A stretch of DNA of 64,000 nt from Pedobacter hiemivivus (GCF_004331685.1 NZ_SJSM01000002.1:248001-312000), one strand, 5' to 3'; counted from the stretch's first letter, positions 38,252 to 47,987 are shown. The notes: generated from the sequence alone by a model not told the origin. A program made the numbers and translations.

Positions 38252-39190
38252 ATGATGACAACCAGTATTGTAAAAATCGAAAACCTTTCCCACCGTTACA
38301 GTCTTGACTGGGCCATACGGGATATTAACTTTGAAATCAGTCCCAGAGGAGTCCTCGGACTGCTGGGCTCTAATGGAGCAGGAAAATCGACTACGATGAA
38401 TATTCTTTGCGGGGTACTCAACCAAACTGAAGGAAACGTGTTCATTGACGGAATCGATACCAGGCTCCATCCCGAACAGGCGAAACGGAAGCTTGGATTT
38501 CTGCCTCAGCATGCTCCCTTACACCTCGACTTGAATGTCGACGAATACCTGACTTACTGTGCCCATATCCGGGATGTTCCGGCAAAGAAGGTGCGAATGG
38601 CAGTAGCGGAAGTAAAAAACAAATGCGGCATCAGCCATTTCAGTAAACGCCTGCTCAGTAACCTTTCCGGAGGGTACAAGCAACGCGTCGGTATCGCGCA
38701 GGCGATCATTCATCACCCGCTCCTGGTGGTACTGGATGAACCTACCAATGGGCTCGACCCCAATCAGATTCTGGAAGTGAGGAAACTGATCAAAGAAATC
38801 TCTGAAGAACGCTCCGTGCTATTTTCCACGCATATTCTTTCCGAAGTGCAGGCCACCTGTAAAGAAATCAGAATGATAGAAGGAGGACGAATGGTCTTTG
38901 CAGATACCATGGAAGCCTTTAACAACTACATCATGCCAAATTCTGTGCTGATCTACCTGAACAATCCTCCATCCATTGAGACCCTCAGTCGCCTTCCGGA
39001 CATTACCAGTGCCGAGCCGCTGAGCGACGGGGGGCTAAGACTCCATTTTAAGGGCTCACAAAAGAACATTTCGGGAATGATCATTGAAGCCAGTATCAGC
39101 AACGGCTGGCAGCTCAGCGAGATCATGCTCGAGAAAAGCTCCCTTGATGAGATATTCGCCCAACTTTCCAACCATAAAAAGCCAGCATAA
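38252..39190 (+). CDS. ABC transporter ATP-binding protein, GldA-like
   Basis: The 312-residue ATPase has Walker A GSNGAGKS (39-46), the Q-loop region FLPQHAPL, signature LSGGYKQRVG (138-147), Walker B LLVVLDEP (157-164) and the H-loop STHI (His 194). The C-terminal 100 residues form the extra domain common to GldA-like and other exporter ATPases. It should power the membrane protein encoded next, which resembles a GldF-GldG fusion. Its place between the sigma factor and fecR suggests joint control with locus D. Confidence 0.87.
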   Translation: MMTTSIVKIENLSHRYSLDWAIRDINFEISPRGVLGLLGSNGAGKSTTMNILCGVLNQTEGNVFIDGIDTRLHPEQAKRKLGFLPQHAPLHLDLNVDEYLTYCAHIRDVPAKKVRMAVAEVKNKCGISHFSKRLLSNLSGGYKQRVGIAQAIIHHPLLVVLDEPTNGLDPNQILEVRKLIKEISEERSVLFSTHILSEVQATCKEIRMIEGGRMVFADTMEAFNNYIMPNSVLIYLNNPPSIETLSRLPDITSAEPLSDGGLRLHFKGSQKNISGMIIEASISNGWQLSEIMLEKSSLDEIFAQLSNHKKPA

Positions 39191-39194
39191 GCGC

Positions 39195-41447
39195 ATGAAG
39201 AAAATATTAAAAATCGCAAAACTAGAACTCAGCGTCTTATTCTTTGCACCTGTAGCCTGGCTGGTGCTGGTCATCTTTTTCCTGCAGAGTGGCAACCGCT
39301 TTCTCGGCCTGTTTGGCAGTTACCAGGAGGCCATAGCCATGGGCAATCAGGTCAGCGACCTGACTTTCGCTATGTTCCCGGGTACAGGCGGCCTTTTCGA
39401 ACAAACCTTGCAGAACATCTACTTTTACATCCCTTTACTCAGCATGGGGCTGATGAGCCGGGAAATAAGCAGCGGTTCCATTAAATTATTGCTTTCTTCA
39501 CCCGTTACCGTTAAAGAGATCATTTTTGGAAAATACCTTGCCATAACCCTATATGGTTTCTTATTGGTCATGATATTGGTGGTATATGCGGTCACAGGTG
39601 CGGTCTTGATCCGAAATGCAGATTATGGATTGATCGCATCGGGCCTTCTGGCTTTGCTCCTCCTCATCTGTACCTATGCGGCAATCGGACTTTTTATGTC
39701 CAGTCTTACCGGTTACCAGGTGGTTGCAGCGATCAGTACGCTGGCTGTATTTGCAGCATTACAATATGTAGGAAGTGTTGGTCAGGGGATTGATTTTGTA
39801 AGGGATTTCACTTATTTTCTTTCTATTTCGGGCAGAACTGACGACCTCTTGAAAGGACTGATCAGCAGCAGGGATGTCATCTATTTTCTCCTGATCATTG
39901 GTTTATTTATTTCCCTATCTATCCTGCGTCTGAAGGCGGCCAGATCCCCTCAGTCTGCCGGGATGTTGTTAATGAAATATACGGGCATCATCGTTGCCGT
40001 ACTTTTGATGATTTATCTCAGCTCGAGGCCACAGTTCATTTGGTACAAAGACCTGACCGCAAATAAAGTCCGCACACTGACGCCCAATAGTCAGGCAGTT
40101 GCAAAGCAGATTAAAGGTGATCTTGTCATCACCACTTATGTGAATCTCCTGGATCAAAACGTTTATGCCGGCCTGCCGGTCTCCAGAAATCTGGATATGT
40201 CCAGGTTCGATGCTTTCCGCAGGTATATTCCCGGCCTGAAGATGAAGTACGTGTATTATTACGACATCACGGATCTTAAAAACAATAGAAATATGGTCTA
40301 TCAGGGGGACCTGACGGGTTTTACCGTAAAACAGGTGGCGGAAAAAGTGGCCGATAATATGGGACTGGATGTCAATGACTTCATGTCTCCCGCCGACATC
40401 CGTAAGCGCATCGACCTGAGCATTGAGGACAATAATTTTATTCGCGTTCTGGAATACAAAGGAAGGACGAGCAAGTTGAGGCTGTACGACGAAATGGATG
40501 CATTTCCTTCAGAAACAGAGATCACTGCGGCGATAAAACGCCTGATTGTCCCGGCAGCGCAGATTGCAGTCATAACAGGGCACAATGAACGTAGTATTTT
40601 GAAAACCGGAGAACGCAATTACGAATCCTTCCTCAACGCAAAAAAAGTAAGGCGCTCGCTGATCAATCAGGGTTTTGATGTTTCTACGATAACCTTGGAT
40701 TCAAACCCGGTACCAGATCGCCTGAGCCTGCTGATCCTGGCAGACCCTGCAACGGCACTAAAGCCTGCTGAACTCACCGGATTAAAATCGTATATTGACA
40801 ATGGAGGCAACCTGATGATCACTACAGAACCCGGACTGCAACAACTGATCAACCCAATCTTAAAATGGGTTGATATCCAGTTAAAGGAAGGCGCATTGGT
40901 GATGCCGAGTAACGACAATCTGCCGGATCAGGTGATCACAACAACCTTTAAGGAAGGAATGCCGGTGGCGATGCCGGGCGTATCCGCGTTGCAATATTAC
41001 AACAATGGAGTTTTCATTGCCGATACCTTACTGATGAGTGCTGCCAATGGCTGGAACAAACAAGGGGAGTTGGCCAAGGGCTCGACTGATATTTCCTACC
41101 ATCCGGATCTGGGCGATGTCAAAGGAAGCTATCCTACAGCTATAGCGCTCCACCGGACGGTCAGAGGTAAAGTGCAAAAGATCTTCGTGTCAGGAGATGC
41201 CGACTTTATCTCTAACAAAGAGCTGAGCCAGCCAAAAGGAATGAATCAAAGATTTAGCACTAAGCTGTTCAAATGGTTCGCCAATGGGGAGTTTCCGATA
41301 GATACGCGGCGGCCCGAACCTAAAGACAATGAAATTCTGCTTAAAAAAAGACAGATTTCAACTTTAAAATTGGTGTTTACTGGTTTAATTCCTTTATTAA
41401 TCGGACTTCTGGGGGCCTACATCATCATCAGCAGGAAAAGAAAATAA
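39195..41447 (+). CDS. GldF-GldG-like fusion: ABC permease joined to a periplasmic GldG-type domain
   Basis: The ATG at 39195 (MKKILKIAKLELSVLFFAPV), 4 bases after the ATPase stop, gives 750 residues; an earlier in-frame ATG at 39084 lies inside the ATPase gene and is rejected. Residues 1-240 have six membrane helices and the LMSREISSGSIKLLLSSPVT block typical of GldF-type permeases. A further helix (GIIVAVLLMIYLSS) leads to a large extracytoplasmic part like GldG (LTPNSQAVAKQIKGDLVITT..., ADPATALKPAELTGLKSYID), closed by a C-terminal helix (IPLLIGLLGAYIIISRKRK). In Flavobacterium gldF and gldG are separate gliding genes; fused forms occur in other Bacteroidota. What is exported here is unknown. 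Confidence 0.85.
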   Translation: MKKILKIAKLELSVLFFAPVAWLVLVIFFLQSGNRFLGLFGSYQEAIAMGNQVSDLTFAMFPGTGGLFEQTLQNIYFYIPLLSMGLMSREISSGSIKLLLSSPVTVKEIIFGKYLAITLYGFLLVMILVVYAVTGAVLIRNADYGLIASGLLALLLLICTYAAIGLFMSSLTGYQVVAAISTLAVFAALQYVGSVGQGIDFVRDFTYFLSISGRTDDLLKGLISSRDVIYFLLIIGLFISLSILRLKAARSPQSAGMLLMKYTGIIVAVLLMIYLSSRPQFIWYKDLTANKVRTLTPNSQAVAKQIKGDLVITTYVNLLDQNVYAGLPVSRNLDMSRFDAFRRYIPGLKMKYVYYYDITDLKNNRNMVYQGDLTGFTVKQVAEKVADNMGLDVNDFMSPADIRKRIDLSIEDNNFIRVLEYKGRTSKLRLYDEMDAFPSETEITAAIKRLIVPAAQIAVITGHNERSILKTGERNYESFLNAKKVRRSLINQGFDVSTITLDSNPVPDRLSLLILADPATALKPAELTGLKSYIDNGGNLMITTEPGLQQLINPILKWVDIQLKEGALVMPSNDNLPDQVITTTFKEGMPVAMPGVSALQYYNNGVFIADTLLMSAANGWNKQGELAKGSTDISYHPDLGDVKGSYPTAIALHRTVRGKVQKIFVSGDADFISNKELSQPKGMNQRFSTKLFKWFANGEFPIDTRRPEPKDNEILLKKRQISTLKLVFTGLIPLLIGLLGAYIIISRKRK

Positions 41448-41460
41448 ATTTCATTCCCAT

Positions 41461-41493
41461 GTACCACTTTGATAGCCACTATATTGTCTAACT
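41461..41493 (+). promoter_or_regulatory. GTACCAC-N18-GTCTAACT motif before fecR (locus D)
   Basis: GTACCAC (41461-41467) and GTCTAACT (41486-41493) repeat, with identical 18-base spacing, the pair before the ABC genes, while the bases between them differ. Conservation of both boxes but not the spacer is what a bipartite promoter would show. Confidence 0.45.
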
Positions 41494-41520
41494 ATTTAAC
41501 AAGCTTTTCCAACCACCAAC

Positions 41521-42642
41521 ATGACAGCGGAAGAATTACAGCAAATACTAAAAAGGTACAGTGAGGGCAAGGCAACCGAACAGGAAAAAGCATTGCTCGA
41601 AAGCTGGTACCTGAATTACAATGGCGACCATTCGGAACAGGCTCAAATGCCAGAGCTGCTGGAGGCGGTGGATAGGGTATGGGCAAGCGTAAATCCGGTG
41701 CCGGTAGTGGCGAAGCAACTCTCCCTATTTGCAAAACTGAGCATCGCTGCTGCGGTTCTTTTAATTTTGTCTTTTGGTGCCTGGTTTATCATGCACAACC
41801 AGGAACCGACAGCATTTGAGCTGAGTGCCGCTAATGATATTGAACCGGGACAGAACAGGGCGACACTTACGCTCGCTTCCGGCAGGAAAATCATTTTGGC
41901 GGAGACTGCAGCCGGTGAGATTCTCAGGGAACCGGGGCTCAGCATCAGTCATACCAAATCGGGAGAACTGATCTATACTGCAAAGCCAACAGGGAAAAAG
42001 GTAGCCAGCGTAGCATGGAATACACTCGAAACCTTTAAAGGGGAACAACATCAGCTGATTCTTCCGGATGGTTCTCATGTATGGCTGAATGCAGCTTCCT
42101 CGATTACCTTTCCTGATGCATTTTCAACCAGGCGTGAAGTTTCGGTCAGCGGTGAAGTGTATTTTGAAGTTGTCCATGACCGAACCCGGCCATTTATTGT
42201 AAAAAGTAAAGGGCAGCGGGTCGAGGTATTGGGTACACATTTTAACATCAATGTTTATCCGGATGAACCCTCCGCTAAAACAACCTTACTGGAAGGTGCG
42301 GTCAGGATTAGTGCTGAAGCCAGCGGTTCCAGTGTGCTGAAACCAGGAGAACAGGCCAGTCTGACCGCCGGAAAGATCGCGGTTTCTAAAGTTTCTACGG
42401 ATGAAGTTATCGCCTGGAAGAATGGTTATTTCATGTTTGAAAGCGAGGACATTCATGCGGTCATGAGAAAGATATCCAGATGGTATAACGTCGAGGTCGT
42501 TTATGAAGGAGAAGTTCCTCAGGATACCTTCGGCGGTACAATTGACCGCTTTGCCAAAGTATCTCAGGTCCTTAAAAAATTAGAACTGACCGATAAGGTT
42601 CACTTTAAAATAGAAGGAAGGAGGATTATCGTTACGAAATAA
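41521..42642 (+). CDS. FecR family anti-sigma factor with DUF4974 (locus D)
   Basis: The 373-residue protein has a cytoplasmic part with the usual start (ELQQILKRYSEGKATEQEKA), a membrane helix at about 70-90 (LSIAAAVLLILSFGAWFIM), a FecR domain (FKGEQHQLILPDGSHVWLNA, VEVLGTHFNINVY) and DUF4974 at the C-terminus (MFESEDIHAVMRKISRWYNV). It probably regulates the sigma factor encoded at 37602 despite lying 3.3 kb away, because no other sigma or fecR gene is unpaired here. Confidence 0.92.
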   Translation: MTAEELQQILKRYSEGKATEQEKALLESWYLNYNGDHSEQAQMPELLEAVDRVWASVNPVPVVAKQLSLFAKLSIAAAVLLILSFGAWFIMHNQEPTAFELSAANDIEPGQNRATLTLASGRKIILAETAAGEILREPGLSISHTKSGELIYTAKPTGKKVASVAWNTLETFKGEQHQLILPDGSHVWLNAASSITFPDAFSTRREVSVSGEVYFEVVHDRTRPFIVKSKGQRVEVLGTHFNINVYPDEPSAKTTLLEGAVRISAEASGSSVLKPGEQASLTAGKIAVSKVSTDEVIAWKNGYFMFESEDIHAVMRKISRWYNVEVVYEGEVPQDTFGGTIDRFAKVSQVLKKLELTDKVHFKIEGRRIIVTK

Positions 42643-42669
42643 CAAATCTCACGATGATCCATAAAAAAA

Positions 42670-42698
42670 GGCCAGAAGTGCTTGTAACACAACTGGCC
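42670..42698. promoter_or_regulatory. Hairpin in the fecR-susC gap (locus D)
   Basis: GGCCAG (42670-42675) pairs with CTGGCC (42693-42698), and inside it GTG pairs with CAC around a small loop, separated by a symmetric AA/AA bulge. It lies 28 bases after fecR and 138 before susC. It may weaken read-through from fecR or structure the susC leader. Confidence 0.45.
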
Positions 42699-42835
42699 AA
42701 ATGACTGGATCATTTACATACAATTTGCGATTCTATTCCATAAACCAGACAAACAAACTTAGCCATTATTGCCCGATAAAGCAATATGGATGGCCCTTCA
42801 TCAGCTACTAAGTTTTTTGTCACAAACCAGATGAA

Positions 42836-45800
42836 ATGTATAAAACCTATACTTATAAACTATTGTTCATGATGCGACTCACCACCGTCATTTTAATAGC
42901 AACCATAATGCAAGTCAGTGCTGCGGGCTTTGCCCAGAAGATCACATTGTCTGAAAAGAAGGCCAACCTGAAATCCCTTTTTAAAGAGATTCGCAGACAA
43001 AGCCAATATAATTTCCTGTATACCGATGCACTGCTGGCCAGTACAAAGCCAATTGATATTAAGGTCAATAACATGGAACTTAAAGAGGTTCTGGACCTGA
43101 TCTTTCGCGATCAGCCACTTACCTATACGGTGGATGAAAAAACCGTGGTGGTCAGTGCAAGGAAGCAATCGCTGATGGACAAAATCAGTGAATACCTGCG
43201 GGCAATCGACCTGAGCGGGCAGGTACACAACGAATTGGGATACCCCATGCTTGGGGCCATCGTTCGGGTAGAGGGTACCAAAAAAGCAACAAGCACGGAT
43301 GTGGAAGGCAGGTTCTTTCTGAAAGATGTCGATCCCCAGGGAAGGCTGATCATATCCTATGTAGGTTATCGGACAGACACCATTGCAATTGCCGGAAAAA
43401 CGAGGATCAATGTGAAAATGGACCCTCAGCTCAACCAGATTCAGGAAGTTCGTATTGTGTCTACAGGTTACCAGGATTTACCCAGGGAACGTGCAACAGG
43501 CTCATTTGAGTCGATCAGTAAAGTTCAGTTACTACACAGTACCGATCCAAACCTGATCCGCAGACTGGAGGGAATCACGACGTCTATGGATTTCAGAAAT
43601 GACCTCAGACCCATAAATTCCAGTAATCCCAATGCACAACGCTCACCTTTGGTAAACCTCACCATCAGGGGAAAGAATACCCTCAACGAAAATGAAAATG
43701 CAGACCTCAACGGGAACTTCAGCGGCCAGGTATTGGTGGTGATCGATGGGATTGCCAGCCCATATTCTATCGACAAGGTAAACCCCAATGATGTGGAAAG
43801 CGTTACGATCCTTAAAGATGCCGCTGCTGCTTCGATCTGGGGATCCCGCGCCGCCAATGGGGTGATTGTCATCAAGACAAAAAAAGGAGGATACAACAGC
43901 AAATTGAGGGTATCGCTGAGCAGTAACCTGAACGTCACGGAAAAGATCGACCTGTTTTACAATAAAACGATGCGGATCGGGGATTTTGTAGAGGCGCAGA
44001 AATTACAGTTCCTCAATGCGAATAAAGCACTTCCGGCGGTCAGCATCAGCAGTCTGTACGGACAGGAAACGGTTTCGCCGGTGGCGGAGATCCTGGATGC
44101 CTGGAAATTTAAAGGACTGAGTACGGAGCAGGAAGCAATGGCGCAGCTCGAAGCACTTAAAAACAATGACATCAGACGCGACTACACGAAATACTTTTTG
44201 CGCAATGCGATGACGCAGAGTCATGCGCTTGCCGTCGATGGCGGCTCGGAAAAATTTAATTACCGCATATCAGGCGGCTACGACAAGTCCATCAACAACA
44301 CCCGAAATTCCGGACTGGACCGGATCGTGCTGACTTACAGTGCCTCAGCCCGACCGATCAAAAAACTGGAATTTCAGGGCAATATCAGTTACAATGAACA
44401 AAACAACGAAGAACAAGCAGAGGAAAACCGGATCAGTGGCGTAGCGAACAGCACATTTTTCCCTTATTCCCGCTTGGCAGATGAACAGGGCAAGCCACTT
44501 GAGCTGACCAAGACTTACCGGCCTGGTTTCATAGACCTTTTCGAAAGTACTTACACCGGAGGTCAGTTTTTAAGCTGGAGGTATAAACCACTGGAAGACA
44601 TTAACGAAGGTTACAATAAACTCAAATCACAGAACCTGAACTTGAATTTTAGCAGTACCTATCAGCTATTGGATGGATTGTCCTTGCAGGCCACTTATAA
44701 CTACAATACAGGTAGAAATGAGGACAATTCCCTGTATCGGCAGAATTCATTCTATATGCGAAACCTGATCAATTATTTTACCACTTCACTGGCTTCCACA
44801 GATCCTAGAACGGGCAACCCGGTAACGCCGTATGTGCGTCAGATCCCTCTGGGTGGACAATACACGACTGGTCTTACCAAATCGAACAACCAAACGCTAA
44901 GGGGACAACTAAACCTGAACAAAAGCTGGAACGAAAAGCATGAAATTTCGGCCATTGCCGGTATAGATCTGGCACAAAACTACAGCATCCTCAAAACGGA
45001 CGGCTACTATGGCTACAATGAAAGTACACTGAGAAGCGATAACAAGCTGGATTACAAAACAATGATCCCTATTGTTTTCGCGGAAGATTTTAGCGGGTAT
45101 AACGGGGAGTACATTGCAAACTTGTCCAGGGGTTTTCTGGATAACAAGGTCCGCACTTTCAGCTGGTACGCCAATGCTGCTTATACCTTCAACAGGAGGT
45201 ATACTTTTTCAGCGAGTGTCAGAAAAGACCTTTCCAGCGAATTTGGCAGGGGGACCAACCAAAAAGGAACGCCTTACTACTCTATTGGTGGAAGCTGGAA
45301 CATTGCTGCAGAACCTTTTTACCATTCGGAGCTTTTTCCGGTCCTGACTTTCCGCTCTACATTTGGTTATAACGGAAACGTAAACCCATCTATACTGGCC
45401 CGCCCACTGATCACTTATTCTGATGTGAATGGCGACAATGACCTGCCTTATGCCTTTACCAGTTATGGAACAGGAATCTCCAACAGCAAACTTAGACCAG
45501 AGAAAACAGGAATCTGGAACGTTGGGTTGGATTTCGGATTGAAAGGAAACAGATTGTCGGGAAGTTTGCAATACTATAACAAAAAGACAACTGACCTGCT
45601 GGCCAATGGCGAACTGGATCCAAGTACCGGCTATACCAACATCACGTATAATACCGGGAATCTGCGGGGTTATGGAATAGACCTGAGCCTGAATTCCCTG
45701 AATGTGCAAAGCGGACTTTTCAAATGGAACAGTAATGTGTTATTCAGCTACAATAAAGTGAAGGTGACCAAACTTTATGCGGCTACAGCAAGTCTAGCAG

Positions 45801-46510
45801 GAAGCGTGGTCTCTAACAGCAGTGGGTCCTATAATGAAGGCTATGATCTGTCGCGCGTATTTGGTTACAAATGGTCAGGATTAGACCCTAAAACCGGCGA
45901 TCCGAGAGGCTATCTTGACGGTGCAATAGTGACCATCGCAGACAATGCGGAAGGAAATGCAGCTTACCAGGGCATTCAAAACGGACCGCTTACCTCGGTG
46001 AAGTACTTCGGTTCGGCAGTACCGGTATATTATGGCGCCATTCGCAATACCTTCAGCTATGGGAACTTTTCGGTTTCCGCAAATCTGATGTACAAATTGG
46101 GCTATTACTTCCGGAGACCTACTTCGCAAATGGTAAACTATAGCCAGCTAAACAGCAATATTCCGCTGATTCAGGGTATCGAGTATCAGGACAGGTGGCA
46201 AAAGCCCGGTGATGAACTGCATACCAATGTGCCTTCCGCTATTTTTACCTCCAGCAACCAGAACCGCGATAATTTCTACAGGTATGCGGAGATTAATGTG
46301 CTTAAAGGAGACCATATCCGCTTGCAGGAACTTAACTTTTCTTACACCATTAAGCCGGGGAAAAGCTGGTTTATTAAAAATCCCCGGATTTCTGCGAACG
46401 TCAACAATCTTGGAATCATTTGGAAAGCAAACGATCAGGGCATAGATCCTGAAGTATTCGATTATCCCAGTCCAAGATCTTACAGCTTTGGTTTTTCTGC
46501 TAACTTTTAA
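42836..46510 (+). CDS. SusC/RagA TonB-dependent receptor with STN domain (locus D)
   Basis: The 1224-residue protein has a signal peptide (IMQVSAAGFAQ), an STN domain (about 40-110; NLKSLFKEIRRQSQYNFLYT), a carboxypeptidase-regulatory-like domain (about 123-205), a plug (QVLVVIDGIASPYSIDKV, VTILKDAAAASIWGSRAANG) and a barrel ending in Phe (GFSANF). It belongs to the same subfamily as the broken SusC of locus A (both have NPNDVE and ASIWG in the plug). The gene is GC-richer than loci B and C. Confidence 0.93.
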   Translation: MYKTYTYKLLFMMRLTTVILIATIMQVSAAGFAQKITLSEKKANLKSLFKEIRRQSQYNFLYTDALLASTKPIDIKVNNMELKEVLDLIFRDQPLTYTVDEKTVVVSARKQSLMDKISEYLRAIDLSGQVHNELGYPMLGAIVRVEGTKKATSTDVEGRFFLKDVDPQGRLIISYVGYRTDTIAIAGKTRINVKMDPQLNQIQEVRIVSTGYQDLPRERATGSFESISKVQLLHSTDPNLIRRLEGITTSMDFRNDLRPINSSNPNAQRSPLVNLTIRGKNTLNENENADLNGNFSGQVLVVIDGIASPYSIDKVNPNDVESVTILKDAAAASIWGSRAANGVIVIKTKKGGYNSKLRVSLSSNLNVTEKIDLFYNKTMRIGDFVEAQKLQFLNANKALPAVSISSLYGQETVSPVAEILDAWKFKGLSTEQEAMAQLEALKNNDIRRDYTKYFLRNAMTQSHALAVDGGSEKFNYRISGGYDKSINNTRNSGLDRIVLTYSASARPIKKLEFQGNISYNEQNNEEQAEENRISGVANSTFFPYSRLADEQGKPLELTKTYRPGFIDLFESTYTGGQFLSWRYKPLEDINEGYNKLKSQNLNLNFSSTYQLLDGLSLQATYNYNTGRNEDNSLYRQNSFYMRNLINYFTTSLASTDPRTGNPVTPYVRQIPLGGQYTTGLTKSNNQTLRGQLNLNKSWNEKHEISAIAGIDLAQNYSILKTDGYYGYNESTLRSDNKLDYKTMIPIVFAEDFSGYNGEYIANLSRGFLDNKVRTFSWYANAAYTFNRRYTFSASVRKDLSSEFGRGTNQKGTPYYSIGGSWNIAAEPFYHSELFPVLTFRSTFGYNGNVNPSILARPLITYSDVNGDNDLPYAFTSYGTGISNSKLRPEKTGIWNVGLDFGLKGNRLSGSLQYYNKKTTDLLANGELDPSTGYTNITYNTGNLRGYGIDLSLNSLNVQSGLFKWNSNVLFSYNKVKVTKLYAATASLAGSVVSNSSGSYNEGYDLSRVFGYKWSGLDPKTGDPRGYLDGAIVTIADNAEGNAAYQGIQNGPLTSVKYFGSAVPVYYGAIRNTFSYGNFSVSANLMYKLGYYFRRPTSQMVNYSQLNSNIPLIQGIEYQDRWQKPGDELHTNVPSAIFTSSNQNRDNFYRYAEINVLKGDHIRLQELNFSYTIKPGKSWFIKNPRISANVNNLGIIWKANDQGIDPEVFDYPSPRSYSFGFSANF

Positions 46511-46522
46511 CTGTTGAATATC

Positions 46523-47923
46523 ATGAAAATAAACAGACTTATATTTTTGCTCTCTGCGCTTGGTATCCTGGTATCTTCTTGTCAAAAATATGTAGACATT
46601 AAGAAAAGTGGAGCACAATCGTTTATAGAGTCAGCGAACGATTGCCAGTTGCTGATGGACAATTATGAATTGTTCAATACCGGATATCCGATAGACGGAG
46701 AGGTTTCCGCAGATGATTACTATATGAACGATGCCAGGTTTGGTTCGGACCAGATCAGTATTGAAGACCGGACGATTTATACCTGGCAATCCGGAGCCAT
46801 CAGAACTGCCGCACAGCAATGGGTAGACATTTATAATAAGGTCTATCATGCGAACCTTGTGCTGGAAGCGGTACAGGAACTAAATGGCAAAGAACAACCT
46901 GCCGTACTGAACAATTTAAGAGGCAGCGCCTTGTTTCTAAGGGCCTATGCATTTTGGAATCTCGCGCAGTTATATACAAAAACCTATGATGCTGCTACCG
47001 CTCAGAGCGATCCCGGAATCCCTATCGACCTTAGCTCAGACATCAATAATGTCCCTGGCAGAGGTACAGTTCAGGAAACTTATAACCGTATTGTTCAGGA
47101 CCTGACTGAGGCCGGAGGTTTGATGAACCCGGTTTCTTCTGTGGCCTCACGCCCTAACAAAGCGGCGGCACAGGCCATGCTGGCGAGGGTTTACCTCTCA
47201 ATGAGGGACTATCCCAATGCTTTAAGCAGTGCAAATGCTGCATTGACTTTGCGGAATACGCTGATCAATTTCAATACGCTGGACAAGGAATCATTCTCAC
47301 CTTTCAGAAGGTTCAATGAAGAGGTCATTTTTCACTCCACCTTGTACAGTAAAAACGGCTCACTGGAGCCAGGTTATGGCTATGAGGACCTGGCCATCAT
47401 CAATCCGGTACTGATCGCCTCCTATACCACTGACGACCTTAGGAAGACCATCCTGGTTAAGGAAAATACAGATGTCCCTGTACCATCAGTAACCTATAGG
47501 TTTACCGGGAATTATGAGGGAGCTGTAGGTTCGGCAAAACTTTTTAACGGCCTTGCGGTGGATGAACTGTACCTCATCAGGGCAGAATGTTATGCAAGGG
47601 CAGGAAATACGGGCTTAGCGATGGGCGACCTCAATACATTGCTTCGCAGCAGATGGACCGAAGGTACTTTTACAGACCTGGAGGCCACTAGTGCCGATAA
47701 TGCCCTATCGATCATTCTGACTGAACGACGCAAGGAATTGCTAATGCGTGGTCAGCGTTGGACGGATTTGCGCAGGTTAAACAAGGAGCCCAGGTTTGCC
47801 ACAACCCTGAGCAGGACAGTCCAGGGAATGACACATACACTGCCTGCAAATGACCTTCGGTATACCTTACTGATCCCACAGGAAGTGGTCATGAAATCAA
47901 CGATACCGCAGAATCAACGATAG
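46523..47923 (+). CDS. SusD/RagB family outer-membrane lipoprotein (locus D)
   Basis: The ATG at 46523 (MKINRLIFLLSALGILVSSC) gives 466 residues with the lipid-bearing Cys at 20; an in-frame TTG at 46514 is less likely. The mature start QKYVDIKKSGAQSFIESAND and the C-terminal LTERRKELLMRGQRWTDLRR are SusD features. It resembles the locus A SusD in size and in the VDELYLIRAECYARAGNTG block. It is the last gene of locus D and is followed by a hairpin. Confidence 0.92.
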   Translation: MKINRLIFLLSALGILVSSCQKYVDIKKSGAQSFIESANDCQLLMDNYELFNTGYPIDGEVSADDYYMNDARFGSDQISIEDRTIYTWQSGAIRTAAQQWVDIYNKVYHANLVLEAVQELNGKEQPAVLNNLRGSALFLRAYAFWNLAQLYTKTYDAATAQSDPGIPIDLSSDINNVPGRGTVQETYNRIVQDLTEAGGLMNPVSSVASRPNKAAAQAMLARVYLSMRDYPNALSSANAALTLRNTLINFNTLDKESFSPFRRFNEEVIFHSTLYSKNGSLEPGYGYEDLAIINPVLIASYTTDDLRKTILVKENTDVPVPSVTYRFTGNYEGAVGSAKLFNGLAVDELYLIRAECYARAGNTGLAMGDLNTLLRSRWTEGTFTDLEATSADNALSIILTERRKELLMRGQRWTDLRRLNKEPRFATTLSRTVQGMTHTLPANDLRYTLLIPQEVVMKSTIPQNQR

Positions 47924-47949
47924 TTAAGCGATATCATAATTTTATTTAG

Positions 47950-47987
47950 TGATTTAAGTACTGTAGTTTTGTGCAGTACTTAAATCA
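47950..47987. terminator. Long hairpin between convergent genes
   Basis: TGATTTAAGTACTG (47950-47963) is perfectly inverted at 47974-47987 around a 10-base loop, a 14-bp stem placed between the end of locus D and the end of the convergent hydrolase gene. T runs are weak, but the position suits a bidirectional terminator. Confidence 0.6.
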
